A stretch of DNA of 64,000 nucleotides, from contig CBDDDT010000002.1 of assembly GCA_965226755.1 (NCBI GenBank), positions 1-64,000 of the forward strand, written 5' to 3'. The stretch comes from Bog-113 sp965226755 (GTDB lineage Bacteria; Acidobacteriota; Terriglobia; Bryobacterales; Bryobacteraceae). The notes under the pieces were generated by a model. The model did not search any database, had not been told where the DNA came from, and saw nothing but the letters and a program-made list of their open reading frames with translations. Made by a program: the position numbers and the translations under genes. The stretch's first letter is position 1; the number at the start of each line of letters is the position of its first letter. Of the stretch, positions 43,648-53,200 are shown one piece after another.

Positions 43648-44031
43648 ATGACCAAGGTCGAGTTGGATCGGTTTAAAACTATTTTGGAAGCGCGGCGGAC
43701 CGAGCTCGGCGGCGCTTTGCGGAATCGCGAAGACATCGCGATTGAGAAGACCCCGGACGCGTTGGATGAAGTTCAGTTGGCCGGAGAACGGGAGCTCGCG
43801 ATTCGGAATTTGGATCGCGAATCCAATCTGCTCCGTCAGGTGCGCGGCGCTCTTGCCCGTCTCCGCGAGGGAAGTTATGGCATTTGCATGCATTGCGAGG
43901 AAGAGATCAGCATCAAGCGCTTGAATGCAGTTCCTCAGACCGCGTTCTGCATCCGTTGCCAGGAAGCGGCTGATCGCCACGAGTTCGAAGAGCAGGAAAC
44001 GCTTGACGGCCTTCTCGCCAACGCGGCGTAA
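43648..44031 (+). CDS. DksA/TraR-type zinc-finger protein
   Basis: A 127-residue DksA/TraR family protein. A helical coiled-coil N-terminal half with the tip-like sequence PDALDEVQ (36-43) is followed by the C4 zinc finger Cys80-x2-Cys83 and Cys101-x2-Cys104. DksA-like proteins bind in the RNA polymerase secondary channel and alter transcription initiation. The conserved acidic tip residues are present in altered form (D-A-L-D-E), so activity is plausible but not certain. The gene stands alone, with a long structured leader and a strong terminator. Confidence 0.85.
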   Translation: MTKVELDRFKTILEARRTELGGALRNREDIAIEKTPDALDEVQLAGERELAIRNLDRESNLLRQVRGALARLREGSYGICMHCEEEISIKRLNAVPQTAFCIRCQEAADRHEFEEQETLDGLLANAA

Positions 44032-44056
44032 GAATCCTTCGCTTTATTTTCGAAGA

Positions 44057-44087
44057 GAAGCGCGAATTCATATTCGCGCTTCTTTTC
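44057..44087 (+). terminator. Rho-independent terminator after the DksA/TraR gene
   Basis: A perfect 11-base stem (GAAGCGCGAAT at 44057-44067, ATTCGCGCTTC at 44072-44082) with loop TCAT is followed by TTTTC. It starts 25 bases after the stop codon and may also serve the convergent pgeF gene. Confidence 0.9.
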
Positions 44088-44117
44088 ATTTCCCCCGATT
44101 TCTTATTCCTGCCAGCA

Positions 44118-44822
44118 CTAAATTCCGCTTCGTATCCTGATCCACGAGTACATCCTTCCTGCCGCTTCCCGTTCTTTCCGAAACGAGAACAGCAGGTCAT
44201 TCCGGCAGACTGTGCACACTCCGGATCGCGCGACGTGCTCGGGCCAAACTCCCGCCGCAACCAATTCCGCGGCGTTCACGGCTTCCAGATCCAGATGTTC
44301 TTGCGCGGACGTGCGGGCCAGCTCCGGGCTCCAGCGCACAAATTCCCTCGCCACTTCCGGTCCCACTTCGAAACAGCATTTGCCGATAGCGGGACCGATA
44401 GCCGCGAAAATGTCCTTCGGCTCGCTGCCGTAGTTCCCCGCCATGTGTTCGACGGCGAGCCGGACGATTTGCTTCACTGTGCCGCGCCAGCCCGCGTGAA
44501 CGGCAGCGACTACACGACGATTCGCATCGGCGAGCAGAATCGGCACGCAGTCGGCAGTTTTTACCGCCACGGCTAAGCCTGGAGTATTGCTCACCAGAGC
44601 GTCCGCTTCGCCTTGCTCCCCGCCGCATTCCCGGCCGCGCCCGCCCGCCTCGAGAACTTCCGCCGAGTGAACCTGCTTCAAAGTGGCCGCTGGCGCCGTC
44701 ACCGGGGCGGAATGCCGCGTTCCAAACGAGTGCTCCAGCCACGGCATCCGCTCGAGCAGGACGCTACGTATGCCGCCGTCCGGATCGAGCCGAAATCCAT
44801 CCGCCATCCCGTCATTCGCCAT
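44118..44822 (-). CDS. pgeF: Polyphenol oxidase/laccase-domain purine nucleosidase family protein (PgeF/YfiH)
   Basis: A 234-residue YfiH/LACC1-fold protein. Zinc-site and active-site motifs are LKQVHSAEV, ADALVSNTPGLAVAVKTADCVPI, VAAVHAGWRGTV and GPAIGKCCFEV; the C-terminus has CTVCRNDLLFSFRKE. Members act as purine nucleoside phosphorylase/adenosine deaminase-like enzymes and may edit peptidoglycan precursors. ATG at 44822 shares one base with the nuoB stop (TGATG), so it is coupled to nuoB. Intact, typical length. Confidence 0.88.
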   Translation of the reverse strand: MANDGMADGFRLDPDGGIRSVLLERMPWLEHSFGTRHSAPVTAPAATLKQVHSAEVLEAGGRGRECGGEQGEADALVSNTPGLAVAVKTADCVPILLADANRRVVAAVHAGWRGTVKQIVRLAVEHMAGNYGSEPKDIFAAIGPAIGKCCFEVGPEVAREFVRWSPELARTSAQEHLDLEAVNAAELVAAGVWPEHVARSGVCTVCRNDLLFSFRKEREAAGRMYSWIRIRSGI

Positions 44823-45379
44823 CACGCCGGATTTTGGATCTGCGCGATCCGAATCTGATTCTTGAACTCGTCCAGCATGGATTCGTCAAGCCGCACCGCG
44901 GTCGGCTTCACCAGCGTGCTCATCCGGTCAATCTTGTCCTGCAACTTCAGCAGCGCGTAAAAAAGATTCTCCGGACGCGGCGGACACCCGGTGACGTACA
45001 CATCCACGGGAACGATTTTGTCCACGCCCTGCAGCACGGCATAGGTGTTGAACGGACCGCCCACGCTCGAGCATGCGCCCATCGAGATCACCCACTTCGG
45101 TTCCGCCATCTGGTCGAAGACCCGCTTCAGGACCGGCGCCATCTTTAAAGTTACGGTCCCGGCCACGATCATCAGATCCGCCTGGCGGGGGCTGGGCCGG
45201 AACACCTCGGCGCCAAAGCGGGCTATATCAAAGCGCGAGGTGGTGGAGGCGATCATCTCGATCGCGCAGCAAGCTAAGCCGAACTGCAGCGGCCACAACG
45301 CCGACTTGCGCGCCCAATTAAAGACGTGATCGACGGACGTGGTGATGAAATTACTATCGAACTGGTGTTGCAGAGACAC
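44822..45379 (-). CDS. nuoB: NADH-quinone oxidoreductase subunit B
   Basis: A 185-residue complex I subunit that carries the N2 4Fe-4S cluster near the quinone site. Ligand cysteines are the tandem Cys37-Cys38 (GLACCAIEM), Cys103 (GACSSVGG) and Cys132 (TGCPPRPE). RFGAEVFRPSPRQADLMIVAG is the conserved middle. GTG at 45379 is the start. No other nuo gene is next to it here: pgeF follows and an unrelated gene diverges upstream. It may be an extra or dispersed copy. Confidence 0.93.
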   Translation of the reverse strand: MSLQHQFDSNFITTSVDHVFNWARKSALWPLQFGLACCAIEMIASTTSRFDIARFGAEVFRPSPRQADLMIVAGTVTLKMAPVLKRVFDQMAEPKWVISMGACSSVGGPFNTYAVLQGVDKIVPVDVYVTGCPPRPENLFYALLKLQDKIDRMSTLVKPTAVRLDESMLDEFKNQIRIAQIQNPA

Positions 45380-45430
45380 TGGCTTCAGTTTACCGCCCGG
45401 TCACTTTAGGCTGGGCGTTACAGTAATGAG

Positions 45431-45745
45431 ATGCGAATTCCGCTCTCGCGCATCGCCCACACCCGTTCGGGCGACAAGGGCGATACGGTCAACATCGGCG
45501 TCATCGCTTATCACGCCGCGGATTACCCCACGCTCGTCCGCGAACTCACGGCGGATCGCGTCAAAGCCTATTTCGGCAGCCGCGTGAAAGGCGCGGTGGA
45601 GCGCTTCGAATTGCCCAATCTGGGCGCTCTCAATTTCCTGCTGCATGAGTCGTTGGGCGGCGGCGGAACCGTTACGCTGCGGGTAGACGCGCAAGGGAAA
45701 ACGTTCGGCGCCGCGCTGTTGGGAATGGAGATCGATGGCGATTGA
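45431..45745 (+). CDS. AtuA-like C-terminal domain protein
   Basis: A 104-residue protein matching the C-terminal ferredoxin-like domain of AtuA (DUF1446) proteins: LSRIAHTRSGDKGDTVNIGVIAY, FELPNLGALNFLLHESLGGGG and TLRVDAQGKTFGAALLGMEI. In many genomes this domain is a separate short gene downstream of the main AtuA part; here the large part is absent and an enoyl-CoA hydratase gene overlaps its end by 11 bases. AtuA-type proteins belong to acyclic terpene or branched-chain acyl degradation. Confidence 0.75.
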   Translation: MRIPLSRIAHTRSGDKGDTVNIGVIAYHAADYPTLVRELTADRVKAYFGSRVKGAVERFELPNLGALNFLLHESLGGGGTVTLRVDAQGKTFGAALLGMEIDGD

Positions 45746-46499
45746 CCAGCAGCTGGACGGCCGGGTTCTCCGGATCACATTGAACCGCCCGGAGAAGCGC
45801 AACGCCCTCGACGTGGAGATGTGCCGTGAAGTCGTCGGGGCCGTTCGCGAAGCGGGCACGAACCCGCGGGTGGGAGCGATTCTGCTCGCGGGCGCCGGAA
45901 AAGCGTTCTGCGCGGGCATGGATCTTCGCGAAGCCCCGCACGTGGATCGCGCCGCGCTCGCCGAGGCGCACGACCGGCTTTTCACCATCGCCGATTGGGC
46001 CGCCAAGCCGCTGATCGCCGCCGTGCATGGACCCGCCATCGCGGGCGGAACCGGCCTGGCCGCGAACGCCCACGTTCTCATCGCCGCGGAAGACGCGACT
46101 TTCGGACTCACCGAGGTGCGCCTGGGGCTCTGGCCGGTGCTTATTTTCCCCGCTATTGTCGCCGCCGTCGGAGAGCGCCGCGCGGTGGAGCTGGCTCTCA
46201 CCGGACGCCTTTTCGGCGCGGCCGAAGCGGAGCGCTATGGACTGGCGACGGAAGTCGTGCCGGCCCATGAACTCGCCGCCCGCTCCTTCGCGATCGCGAC
46301 CGCAATCGCCAACGCGAGTTCCATCGCCATCGGGATTGGACTGCGCTACGTGCGCGAGATCCGCGGAACGTCCAGCCCCGACGCCCTGAAAATCGGACGC
46401 TTGCGGCGCGACGAGATCATGGAGCACCCTGATTTCGCCGAAGGCCTCGCGGCGTTTCAGGAAAAGCGCGCGCCTTCCTGGCCCTCCAACGTGATTTGA
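45735..46499 (+). CDS. Enoyl-CoA hydratase/isomerase family protein
   Basis: A 254-residue crotonase-fold protein. It shows LNRPEKRNALD, oxyanion-hole regions GKAFCAGMDL (56-65) and HGPAIAGGTGLA (98-109), and a catalytic Glu127 in GLTEVRLGL; the second catalytic Glu found in true hydratases (about 20 residues earlier) is replaced in ANAHVLIA, so the exact reaction is uncertain. It overlaps the AtuA-like gene and its stop shares bases with the start of the BNR protein (TGATG). Confidence 0.85.
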   Translation: MAIDQQLDGRVLRITLNRPEKRNALDVEMCREVVGAVREAGTNPRVGAILLAGAGKAFCAGMDLREAPHVDRAALAEAHDRLFTIADWAAKPLIAAVHGPAIAGGTGLAANAHVLIAAEDATFGLTEVRLGLWPVLIFPAIVAAVGERRAVELALTGRLFGAAEAERYGLATEVVPAHELAARSFAIATAIANASSIAIGIGLRYVREIRGTSSPDALKIGRLRRDEIMEHPDFAEGLAAFQEKRAPSWPSNVI

Positions 46500-49462
46500 T
46501 GCGAACGCGCACCCGCTTCCCCGCCCTAACGTTCATCGCTTCGCTCCTCGCGGGCGTTTGCCTCGCGCAGGCGCCTAATTTCCGGGCGCTCCAGTGGCGT
46601 TCGATCGGCTCCTTCCGGGGCGGACGCGCGATTACGGCGACGGGCGTCCCCGGCAACCCGAGCCTTTTCTACTTCGGCGCGGTCGGCGGAGGAATCTGGA
46701 AATCGACCGACGCGGGCACGGTCTGGAACCCCATCTTTGACGGCCAGAGCGTCGCCTCCATCGGCGCCCTCGAAGTAGCGCCTTCGAATCCGCAAGTGCT
46801 CTATGCCGGCACGGGAGAAGCCGATATCCGCTCCGACATCGCCATGGGCGACGGCGTGTATAAATCGACCGACGGCGGAGCGCATTGGCAAAATATAGGC
46901 CTGCGCGACACGCTTCAGATTGGGCGCATCGCCATCGATCCCGCCGATCCGAACCTGGTCTATGTTGCGGCGCTCGGCCATGCGTACGGTCCCAATCCCG
47001 AACGCGGCGTCTTCCGCACGAAGGATGGCGGCAAGACCTGGGAGAAGGTTCTCGAGAAAGGCCCGGACATCGGCGCCGTGGATCTGGCCCTCGCGCCGGA
47101 CGCGCCCGGTCTGCTCTACGCGACCACTTGGCGCGCCCGTCGCACGCCCTGGAGTCAATACGCCCCGAACGGCGGCCCCGGAAGCGGGCTCTATAAGTCC
47201 GCCGACGGGGGAACGTCATGGACCGAAGTAAAGGGCCGCGGCCTGCCCGCCGGCGAATGGGGACGCGCGGGCGTCGCCATCGCCCGCGGCACTCACGGAC
47301 AGCGCGTATATGTGCTGCTCGAAGCGCAGGCCAAAGAGTCCGGGCTGTACCGCTCCGACGACGGCGGCGAGACCTGGACGCGCTCGAGCAGCGATCCGCG
47401 CATCACCAGCCGCCAGTGGTATTTCGGCTTCATCGCGGTGGACCCGCGCAATCCGGATATCGTCTACATCCCCAATGTCGCTCTCATGCGTTCCGTCGAT
47501 GGCGGCCGCACATTCATCGTTTTGCGCGGCGCTCCCGGCGGCGATGATTACCACTCCCTTTGGATCGATCCGGCCGACTCCGCCCGCATGATCCTCGGCT
47601 CCGACCAGGGCGTTTCCGTCAGCCTCAACACGGGCGCCACCTGGAGCACCTGGTATAACCAGCCCACCGGCCAGCTTTATCACGTCGCCACCGACAACCA
47701 GTTCCCCTACAACGTGTGCGGTTCGCAGCAGGATTCCGGCACCGTGTGCGTGCCCAGCCGCACGAACCATGGCTCGATCAGCGAGCGGGATTTCTCTACC
47801 GTGGGCGGCAACGAAGCGGGCTGGGCCGCGCCCGATCCGTTGGACCCCAATATTGTTTTCGCCTCCGACACCTACGGCGCGGTGTCGCGCTTCGACAAGC
47901 GCACCGGTCAATCTCAGGTGGTGACGCCGTGGCCCGTGCCGGCGTTCGGCGCCAATATATCCGGGCGCAAGTATCGCGACCCGTGGACGCCGCCGCTTCT
48001 TTTCTCGCCTGCCGATCCCAAAGCGCTCTATCTGGGAACGCAGTTCCTGCTCAAGACCACCGATGGCGGATTGCACTGGAATCAAGTCAGCCCGGACCTC
48101 ACCGGGGATCAGCGCGGGTCCGCGTCCGCGCTCGCCTGCGCCGACCGCACTTCGCTCGAAACCGCCAAGCCGTGCGGATACGGAGTGATTTATTCCATCG
48201 CGCCTTCGCCGCTTCACGCGGACCAGATCTGGACGGGCAGCGATTCCGGACTCGTCTTCCTGACCCGAAACGGCGGCAAGAACTGGAACGAGGTCACCCC
48301 GCCAGGCATCTCGCCCTGGAGCAAGATCACGCACATCGAGGCTTCGCATACGAATCCGGCCGAAGCCTGGGCGGCGGTGGATCGTCATCGCCTGGACGAC
48401 TACGCGCCGCATCTTTACCGCACCCGCGATTACGGCAAGTCCTGGACCGCCATCGTGCAAGGCTTGCCCGAGCGCGCGTTCCTCAATGCGATCCGCGAAG
48501 ACCCCGTGCGGAAAGGTCTGCTGTTCGCCGCGGCCGAAACGGGCGTCTTCGCGTCGCTCGATGACGGCGATCACTGGTTTCCGCTGCAATTGAACCTGCC
48601 GCCCGCTTCGGTGCGCGACCTGGTGATTCACGGGAAAGATCTGGCGGCCGCCACGCACGGCCGGGCCTTCTGGATCCTGGACGACATCACCCCGCTGCGA
48701 ACCTGGGCTGCGGAGGTCGCTGATTCCGATCCTTACTTCTTCCCGCCCGCAGCCGCGCTGCGCGTGTTCAGCGAGCCGTTCCAGGGCACTCCGCTGCCGC
48801 CTGAAATCCCCGCTGCCAAGAATCCGCCCGATGGCGCGATCCTCGATTATTGGCTTCGTTCGGTCCCGGCGGACGGCGTGAAGCTCGAAGTCTTCGATCG
48901 CCAGAACAGGCTGGTCCGCACGATTTCCAGCACGGACCCCGCGCCGCCCGTGCCTCACGATGAACCGATCGCGGATATCTGGTTCACCGTGCCGCCGGTT
49001 CTTACGGCCGCGCCTGGACACAATCGATTCGTTTGGGATCTGCGCTACCAGGGGCCGCAAGCCGCCGGCGGCGCGGAGGATCCGGAGATCGGCCCGGTTC
49101 GGGGACCGCTCGTGCTGCCGGGGGATTACACCCTCAAGCTGACCGCGAACCACCACACCGTTACGCGCGACCTTCATGTGGATCAGGACCCGCGCTCTCC
49201 CGTCCCGCTCGCGGTTCTGGAACAGCAACGCGATCTGGCTCTCCAGGTGGTTTCCGATCTTCGCCGCGCAGCCGAACTCGCGCCGCGCCTCCAAGGCGAA
49301 ATTCCCCGGGCCCAACTCTCGAAAATTCAGACTGCGCTGAGTTCGGCCTTAGTGGCCATCACCAGCGCGGACCGACTTCCCCCCGTTCAGGCGATCGAGG
49401 TCTTTGAACAGACCCGCGCGGAGTTGCAGACGTTGACCCGTCAGGTCACCGGATTGCCCTGA
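46499..49462 (+). CDS. Secreted BNR/sortilin-like beta-propeller protein
   Basis: A 987-residue exported protein: a signal peptide (FPALTFIASLLAGVCLAQ) then repeated BNR/Asp-box motifs of the form S-x-D-x-G-x-x-W (STDAGTVW, STDGGAHW, TKDGGKTW, SADGGTSW, SDDGGETW, TTDGGLHW, TRNGGKNW, TRDYGKSW). These form VPS10/sortilin-like propellers. A C-terminal beta domain with PGDYTLKLTANHHTVTRDL and a helical tail follow. Such proteins are common in Acidobacteria and are often annotated as glycosyl hydrolases without proof. ATG at 46499 is chosen over a TTG one codon upstream. Confidence 0.85.
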   Translation: MRTRTRFPALTFIASLLAGVCLAQAPNFRALQWRSIGSFRGGRAITATGVPGNPSLFYFGAVGGGIWKSTDAGTVWNPIFDGQSVASIGALEVAPSNPQVLYAGTGEADIRSDIAMGDGVYKSTDGGAHWQNIGLRDTLQIGRIAIDPADPNLVYVAALGHAYGPNPERGVFRTKDGGKTWEKVLEKGPDIGAVDLALAPDAPGLLYATTWRARRTPWSQYAPNGGPGSGLYKSADGGTSWTEVKGRGLPAGEWGRAGVAIARGTHGQRVYVLLEAQAKESGLYRSDDGGETWTRSSSDPRITSRQWYFGFIAVDPRNPDIVYIPNVALMRSVDGGRTFIVLRGAPGGDDYHSLWIDPADSARMILGSDQGVSVSLNTGATWSTWYNQPTGQLYHVATDNQFPYNVCGSQQDSGTVCVPSRTNHGSISERDFSTVGGNEAGWAAPDPLDPNIVFASDTYGAVSRFDKRTGQSQVVTPWPVPAFGANISGRKYRDPWTPPLLFSPADPKALYLGTQFLLKTTDGGLHWNQVSPDLTGDQRGSASALACADRTSLETAKPCGYGVIYSIAPSPLHADQIWTGSDSGLVFLTRNGGKNWNEVTPPGISPWSKITHIEASHTNPAEAWAAVDRHRLDDYAPHLYRTRDYGKSWTAIVQGLPERAFLNAIREDPVRKGLLFAAAETGVFASLDDGDHWFPLQLNLPPASVRDLVIHGKDLAAATHGRAFWILDDITPLRTWAAEVADSDPYFFPPAAALRVFSEPFQGTPLPPEIPAAKNPPDGAILDYWLRSVPADGVKLEVFDRQNRLVRTISSTDPAPPVPHDEPIADIWFTVPPVLTAAPGHNRFVWDLRYQGPQAAGGAEDPEIGPVRGPLVLPGDYTLKLTANHHTVTRDLHVDQDPRSPVPLAVLEQQRDLALQVVSDLRRAAELAPRLQGEIPRAQLSKIQTALSSALVAITSADRLPPVQAIEVFEQTRAELQTLTRQVTGLP

Positions 49463-50046
49463 TCATCGGTCGTCCACACCTCGGTCGTGAACGCCAGAAA
49501 CGCCGCCCGCCACACGTTCTCCGATGGATAGAAGCCGAAGATCGCTCCATCTTGAAAGATCCCGTTCTCATCCGAGAAACCGCCTCCCGGAGGATTTCCC
49601 TGATTCATATGCACGTTGTGAATGCCGCCGGGAAACGAAACGCCAAACACATAAAGCGTCGCGTCGGCATCCTGAATCGCCCGCTGCACCATGTCGTCGA
49701 TGGCGTCGTGCAAGCTGCTGCCCTCCGGGGTTTCGGTCAGCGCGACCAGCGTCATCTCGTCCCGGGTCACCAGATTCTGGCGGATGAAGTCGACGGCTGG
49801 CGCGATGCCGCCCGGCAACGCCGTAAATCCCGGCGCGAGCGCCGTCAGCCCCGCGGGATCGGCGGGCGTAAACGCCTGATTCACATAGAAGAGCACCTGC
49901 GAGCCCGGGTCTTTGGACGCCACATTCACCGCCGCGTCGAAGCCCTCCGAGCCGCCCTCTATTTGGATGTGATAATGCGGCGGCGTTCCCGGACCGCGGA
50001 CCGCGCCCGCCGTCGGCCGGCCTTTCACCGCGCCGTACCCTGCCAT
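49441..50046 (-). CDS. DUF2278 family protein
   Basis: A 201-residue protein of the DUF2278 (YukJ-like) family. It starts MAGYGAVKGRPTAG, continues with PHYHIQIE, and has the family's GGIHNVHMNQGN and DENGIFQDGAIF. The function of the family is unknown; the protein lacks a signal peptide. It is convergent with the BNR gene, with a 22-base overlap of the 3' ends. Confidence 0.75.
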   Translation of the reverse strand: MAGYGAVKGRPTAGAVRGPGTPPHYHIQIEGGSEGFDAAVNVASKDPGSQVLFYVNQAFTPADPAGLTALAPGFTALPGGIAPAVDFIRQNLVTRDEMTLVALTETPEGSSLHDAIDDMVQRAIQDADATLYVFGVSFPGGIHNVHMNQGNPPGGGFSDENGIFQDGAIFGFYPSENVWRAAFLAFTTEVWTTDDQGNPVT

Positions 50047-50246
50047 CGCGTTCTCCCGTCTCCGAACTTAACAGATTGCTGGAATCTCTCGCGCCCTCCA
50101 TGAAAACTGTAAAAGTAGGCTACCATGCACCAATAGGAAGGCGTCGTTGCAAAGAGCGCACAAGATGTAGTGGATCTGCTACTTTACTTTGGGCGGCGCG
50201 GGGATTAGCATGGTTGCAATCCCCCGGATGCGCGAGAGGAACTGCT

Positions 50247-53200
50247 TTGCTGAAGCTGAAGAAAGTCGAACTACAAGGTTTTAAGTCGTTCTGCGACCGC
50301 ACGGAACTGCGCTTTCGGGGTGATGGGATCGCGGCGGTGGTGGGCCCGAACGGCTGCGGGAAAAGCAATCTCAGCGATGCGATCAGCTGGGTCCTGGGCG
50401 AGCAGTCCGCCAAAACTCTGCGCGGCGCCCGCATGGAAGACGTGATCTTCGCCGGCACGCGCGATCGCAAGCCGGTCGGCATGGCGTCGGTGACGATGAC
50501 GCTCCTCGATCCGGTCTCGCCGCAGCCGGTGGAAGCGCCCGATCAGCCGGTCGAAGTGACCGTTCTGCCGGTGGTGGAAAACGGCCATAACGGAAACGGC
50601 CACGCCCCCGAGACGGCGTCGAAGCGGCGGGAATTTCCCGTTCCCGTCCACGTCACTCCCGGTGAAATTACCATCACCCGCCGCCTCTTCCGTTCCGGGG
50701 ATAGCGAATATCTCATCAACGGCCGTCCCGCGCGGCTGCGCGACATTCAGGATCTGTTCATGGGCAGCGGCCTCGGGCCGGAGAGCTACGCCATCATCGA
50801 GCAGGGCCGCATCGGTCAGATCCTCAGTTCGCGTCCATACGATCGCCGCGCGGTCATTGAAGAAGCCGCCGGGATCACCAAATTCAAATCGCGCAAGCGC
50901 CTGGCCGAGGCCAAGCTGGAGAGCGCCCGGCAAAATCTCGCGCGCGTGTTCGACATCCTGGAAGAAGTCACCCGGCAGGTGAACTCGCTCAAGCGGCAGG
51001 CCGCCCGGACCAAGCGGTATGGCGAACTCAAGACCGAAATGGACGACCGTCTCCGCTCCGTTCTCGGGGCGCGCTCCGAACAGCTCGAAGTGGAAGCCAG
51101 GCAGGCCGCGGCCGATTTGGAATCGGCCATCGCGGAACTGCGCGAAACCGCCGGGCGCGTCGCCGGGAGCGAGAAGACTCGCGACGCCCTGCAGAACGCC
51201 TGCTACGCGCTGGAAGTCCGGCTGCGCGAAGCGCGCAAGCAGCTGGCCGATTTGAATGTGGAGGCTGAGCGCACACGCGGGAAGCTTGAGGCGCAGGTTC
51301 GCGAGGGCGTGGCCATTGAAGGCCGCATGACCCGCAACGAAGGCGAGACGCAGGAACTCGAAGCGCGTCTTCAGCAGGTGGACGCTGAGCGCGGGGCTCT
51401 GCGGGAAGCCGCCGGCGGACTGGAAACGCAGATCACCGCCGCACGCGGCCTTATGGTGGAGCGCAATCAGGCCCGCGAGTCTCTGCAGAACCGGGTTCGC
51501 GAGCAGGAGAAGGCTATCGAAGGCGGCCGTATGATCGTTCTGCGACTGCTCGGCGAAGCTTCCACGCTCAAGAACCAGCTCGCCCAGATCGACGAATTCC
51601 TCGCCGGCATCGACCGCGAGACCACCCGCGCCCGGCGCGAAGAGGACACCGCCGCCGCCGAAGTGCAGCGCCTTATCGCGGCGCGCGAAAAGCTGTCGCT
51701 CGATCTGGGCGGCCAGCAGCTTGAACTCGAATCGCTCACCGGCGAACGCAGGCGCACCGAAGTCGATTTCGCGGAGCGCAAGCGCAAGGCGGCGGATCTG
51801 CGGCTGGTCATCGATCAGCTTCGCGGCGAAAGCTCGCGCCTGCGCGCCCGGAAAGAGTCTCTCGAAAACGTTCTCTCGCACCACTCCTACACCACCGAGA
51901 CGGTGAAGCGGCTGCTCAGCGCCATCGAACGCAGCGGCAACGGACTGAAGCCGGAAGGCGTGCTGGCCGACTTTGTCGAGGTGGATCCGCAGCTCGAGCG
52001 CGCCGCCGAAGAGTTCCTTCACCACGAGCTCGAATACGTCGTGGTGAAAGACTGGCAACAGGCCGAAGCCGGCATGCTCATCCTTCGCACGGATCTGGAA
52101 GGCCGCGCGACCTTCGTGGTCGAGAACGGCGCTCCTTCCGGCGAACCCGCGCTGCCCGAACTGCCGCTGCCGCGCCTGACCCGCCATCTCCGCTTTTCCA
52201 ACGGCCTCACCGGCCAGGCGGGCACGCTGCTGCCGCGTCTGGCGAACTGCTTTGTGGCGGATTCCGCCTTACAGGCGCGAGAGTTTGCCGCCGCGCACCC
52301 CGATCTTTACTTCCTGCTCGAAGACGGTCGCTGCTATCAGGGCTCCACGCTGACCGGCGGCCGCAAGAAATCCTCGGGTCCGCTGGCGTTGAAGCGCGAA
52401 GTGCGGGAGCTGGTCACCGCGCTCAACAGCAAGGAACGCGAACTCGCCATTCAGATTCAAACGCAGGACGAGCTCTCCGGCGAGATCACCCAGCTCGAAG
52501 CGGATCTCGACCGTCTCCGCCACGCACAGCAGGCGCGCGAAAAGGACGTGGTCGCGCTGCAGGCCGAGCAGCGTAAGTTAACCGAAGAGCACAACCGCGC
52601 GCAGTCGCGCATCTCCGTCGCGCGTCTCGAACTGGAACGGCTGGAGCGTGAAAAAGAACGTTCCGCCGCGCAGCGCGCCAGAAACGGCGAAGCCGTCGCC
52701 CAGAAAGAGCGGGAGCGCGGCGAGCGGGAACAGGCGCTTGAAGCGGCGCGCGCGGAACTCGAGTCGATCGAAGCCGAAGCCGCCCGCGTGCGCGAGGAGC
52801 ACTCCGCTTTGCGTGCCGAACTGGCCGGACTTGACGAGCGTTTTCGGGCCCAGAGCGCCGCCCTGCAACGGCTGGACGCGCAATCGCGCGACATGACCAA
52901 CCGCCGGCAGAACCTTGCGGCCGAGATCCAGCGGCTGGGCGAAAATCGCTCGCGTCTGCTCGCGGAAAATATCGAACTCGATAAACGCGCCACGCAGCTC
53001 GCCGAGGACGGCCTGCAACTGGAGGCGCACGTAGCCGATCTGGCCAACCAGGAGACGGGCCGGCGCGCGGAACTTGCCGCCGCCGACGAATCGCTCAAAG
53101 AGCTGCGCGCCCTGATCGAGGCCGGCCACGCGCGCAAGTCGGAAGTGGAAGTGGAACTGGTGCGGCGTCAATCCGAACTCAAGTTCCTGGATGAGACCAG

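Noticed and set aside
47216..49315. A 699-residue minus-strand frame inside the BNR protein gene
   Set aside because: It is antisense to repeated Asp-box motifs; composition is Arg/Gly-rich and no motif is recognised.
50271..52187. A 638-residue minus-strand frame inside smc
   Set aside because: It is the antisense of the coiled-coil region of SMC and carries no protein signature.
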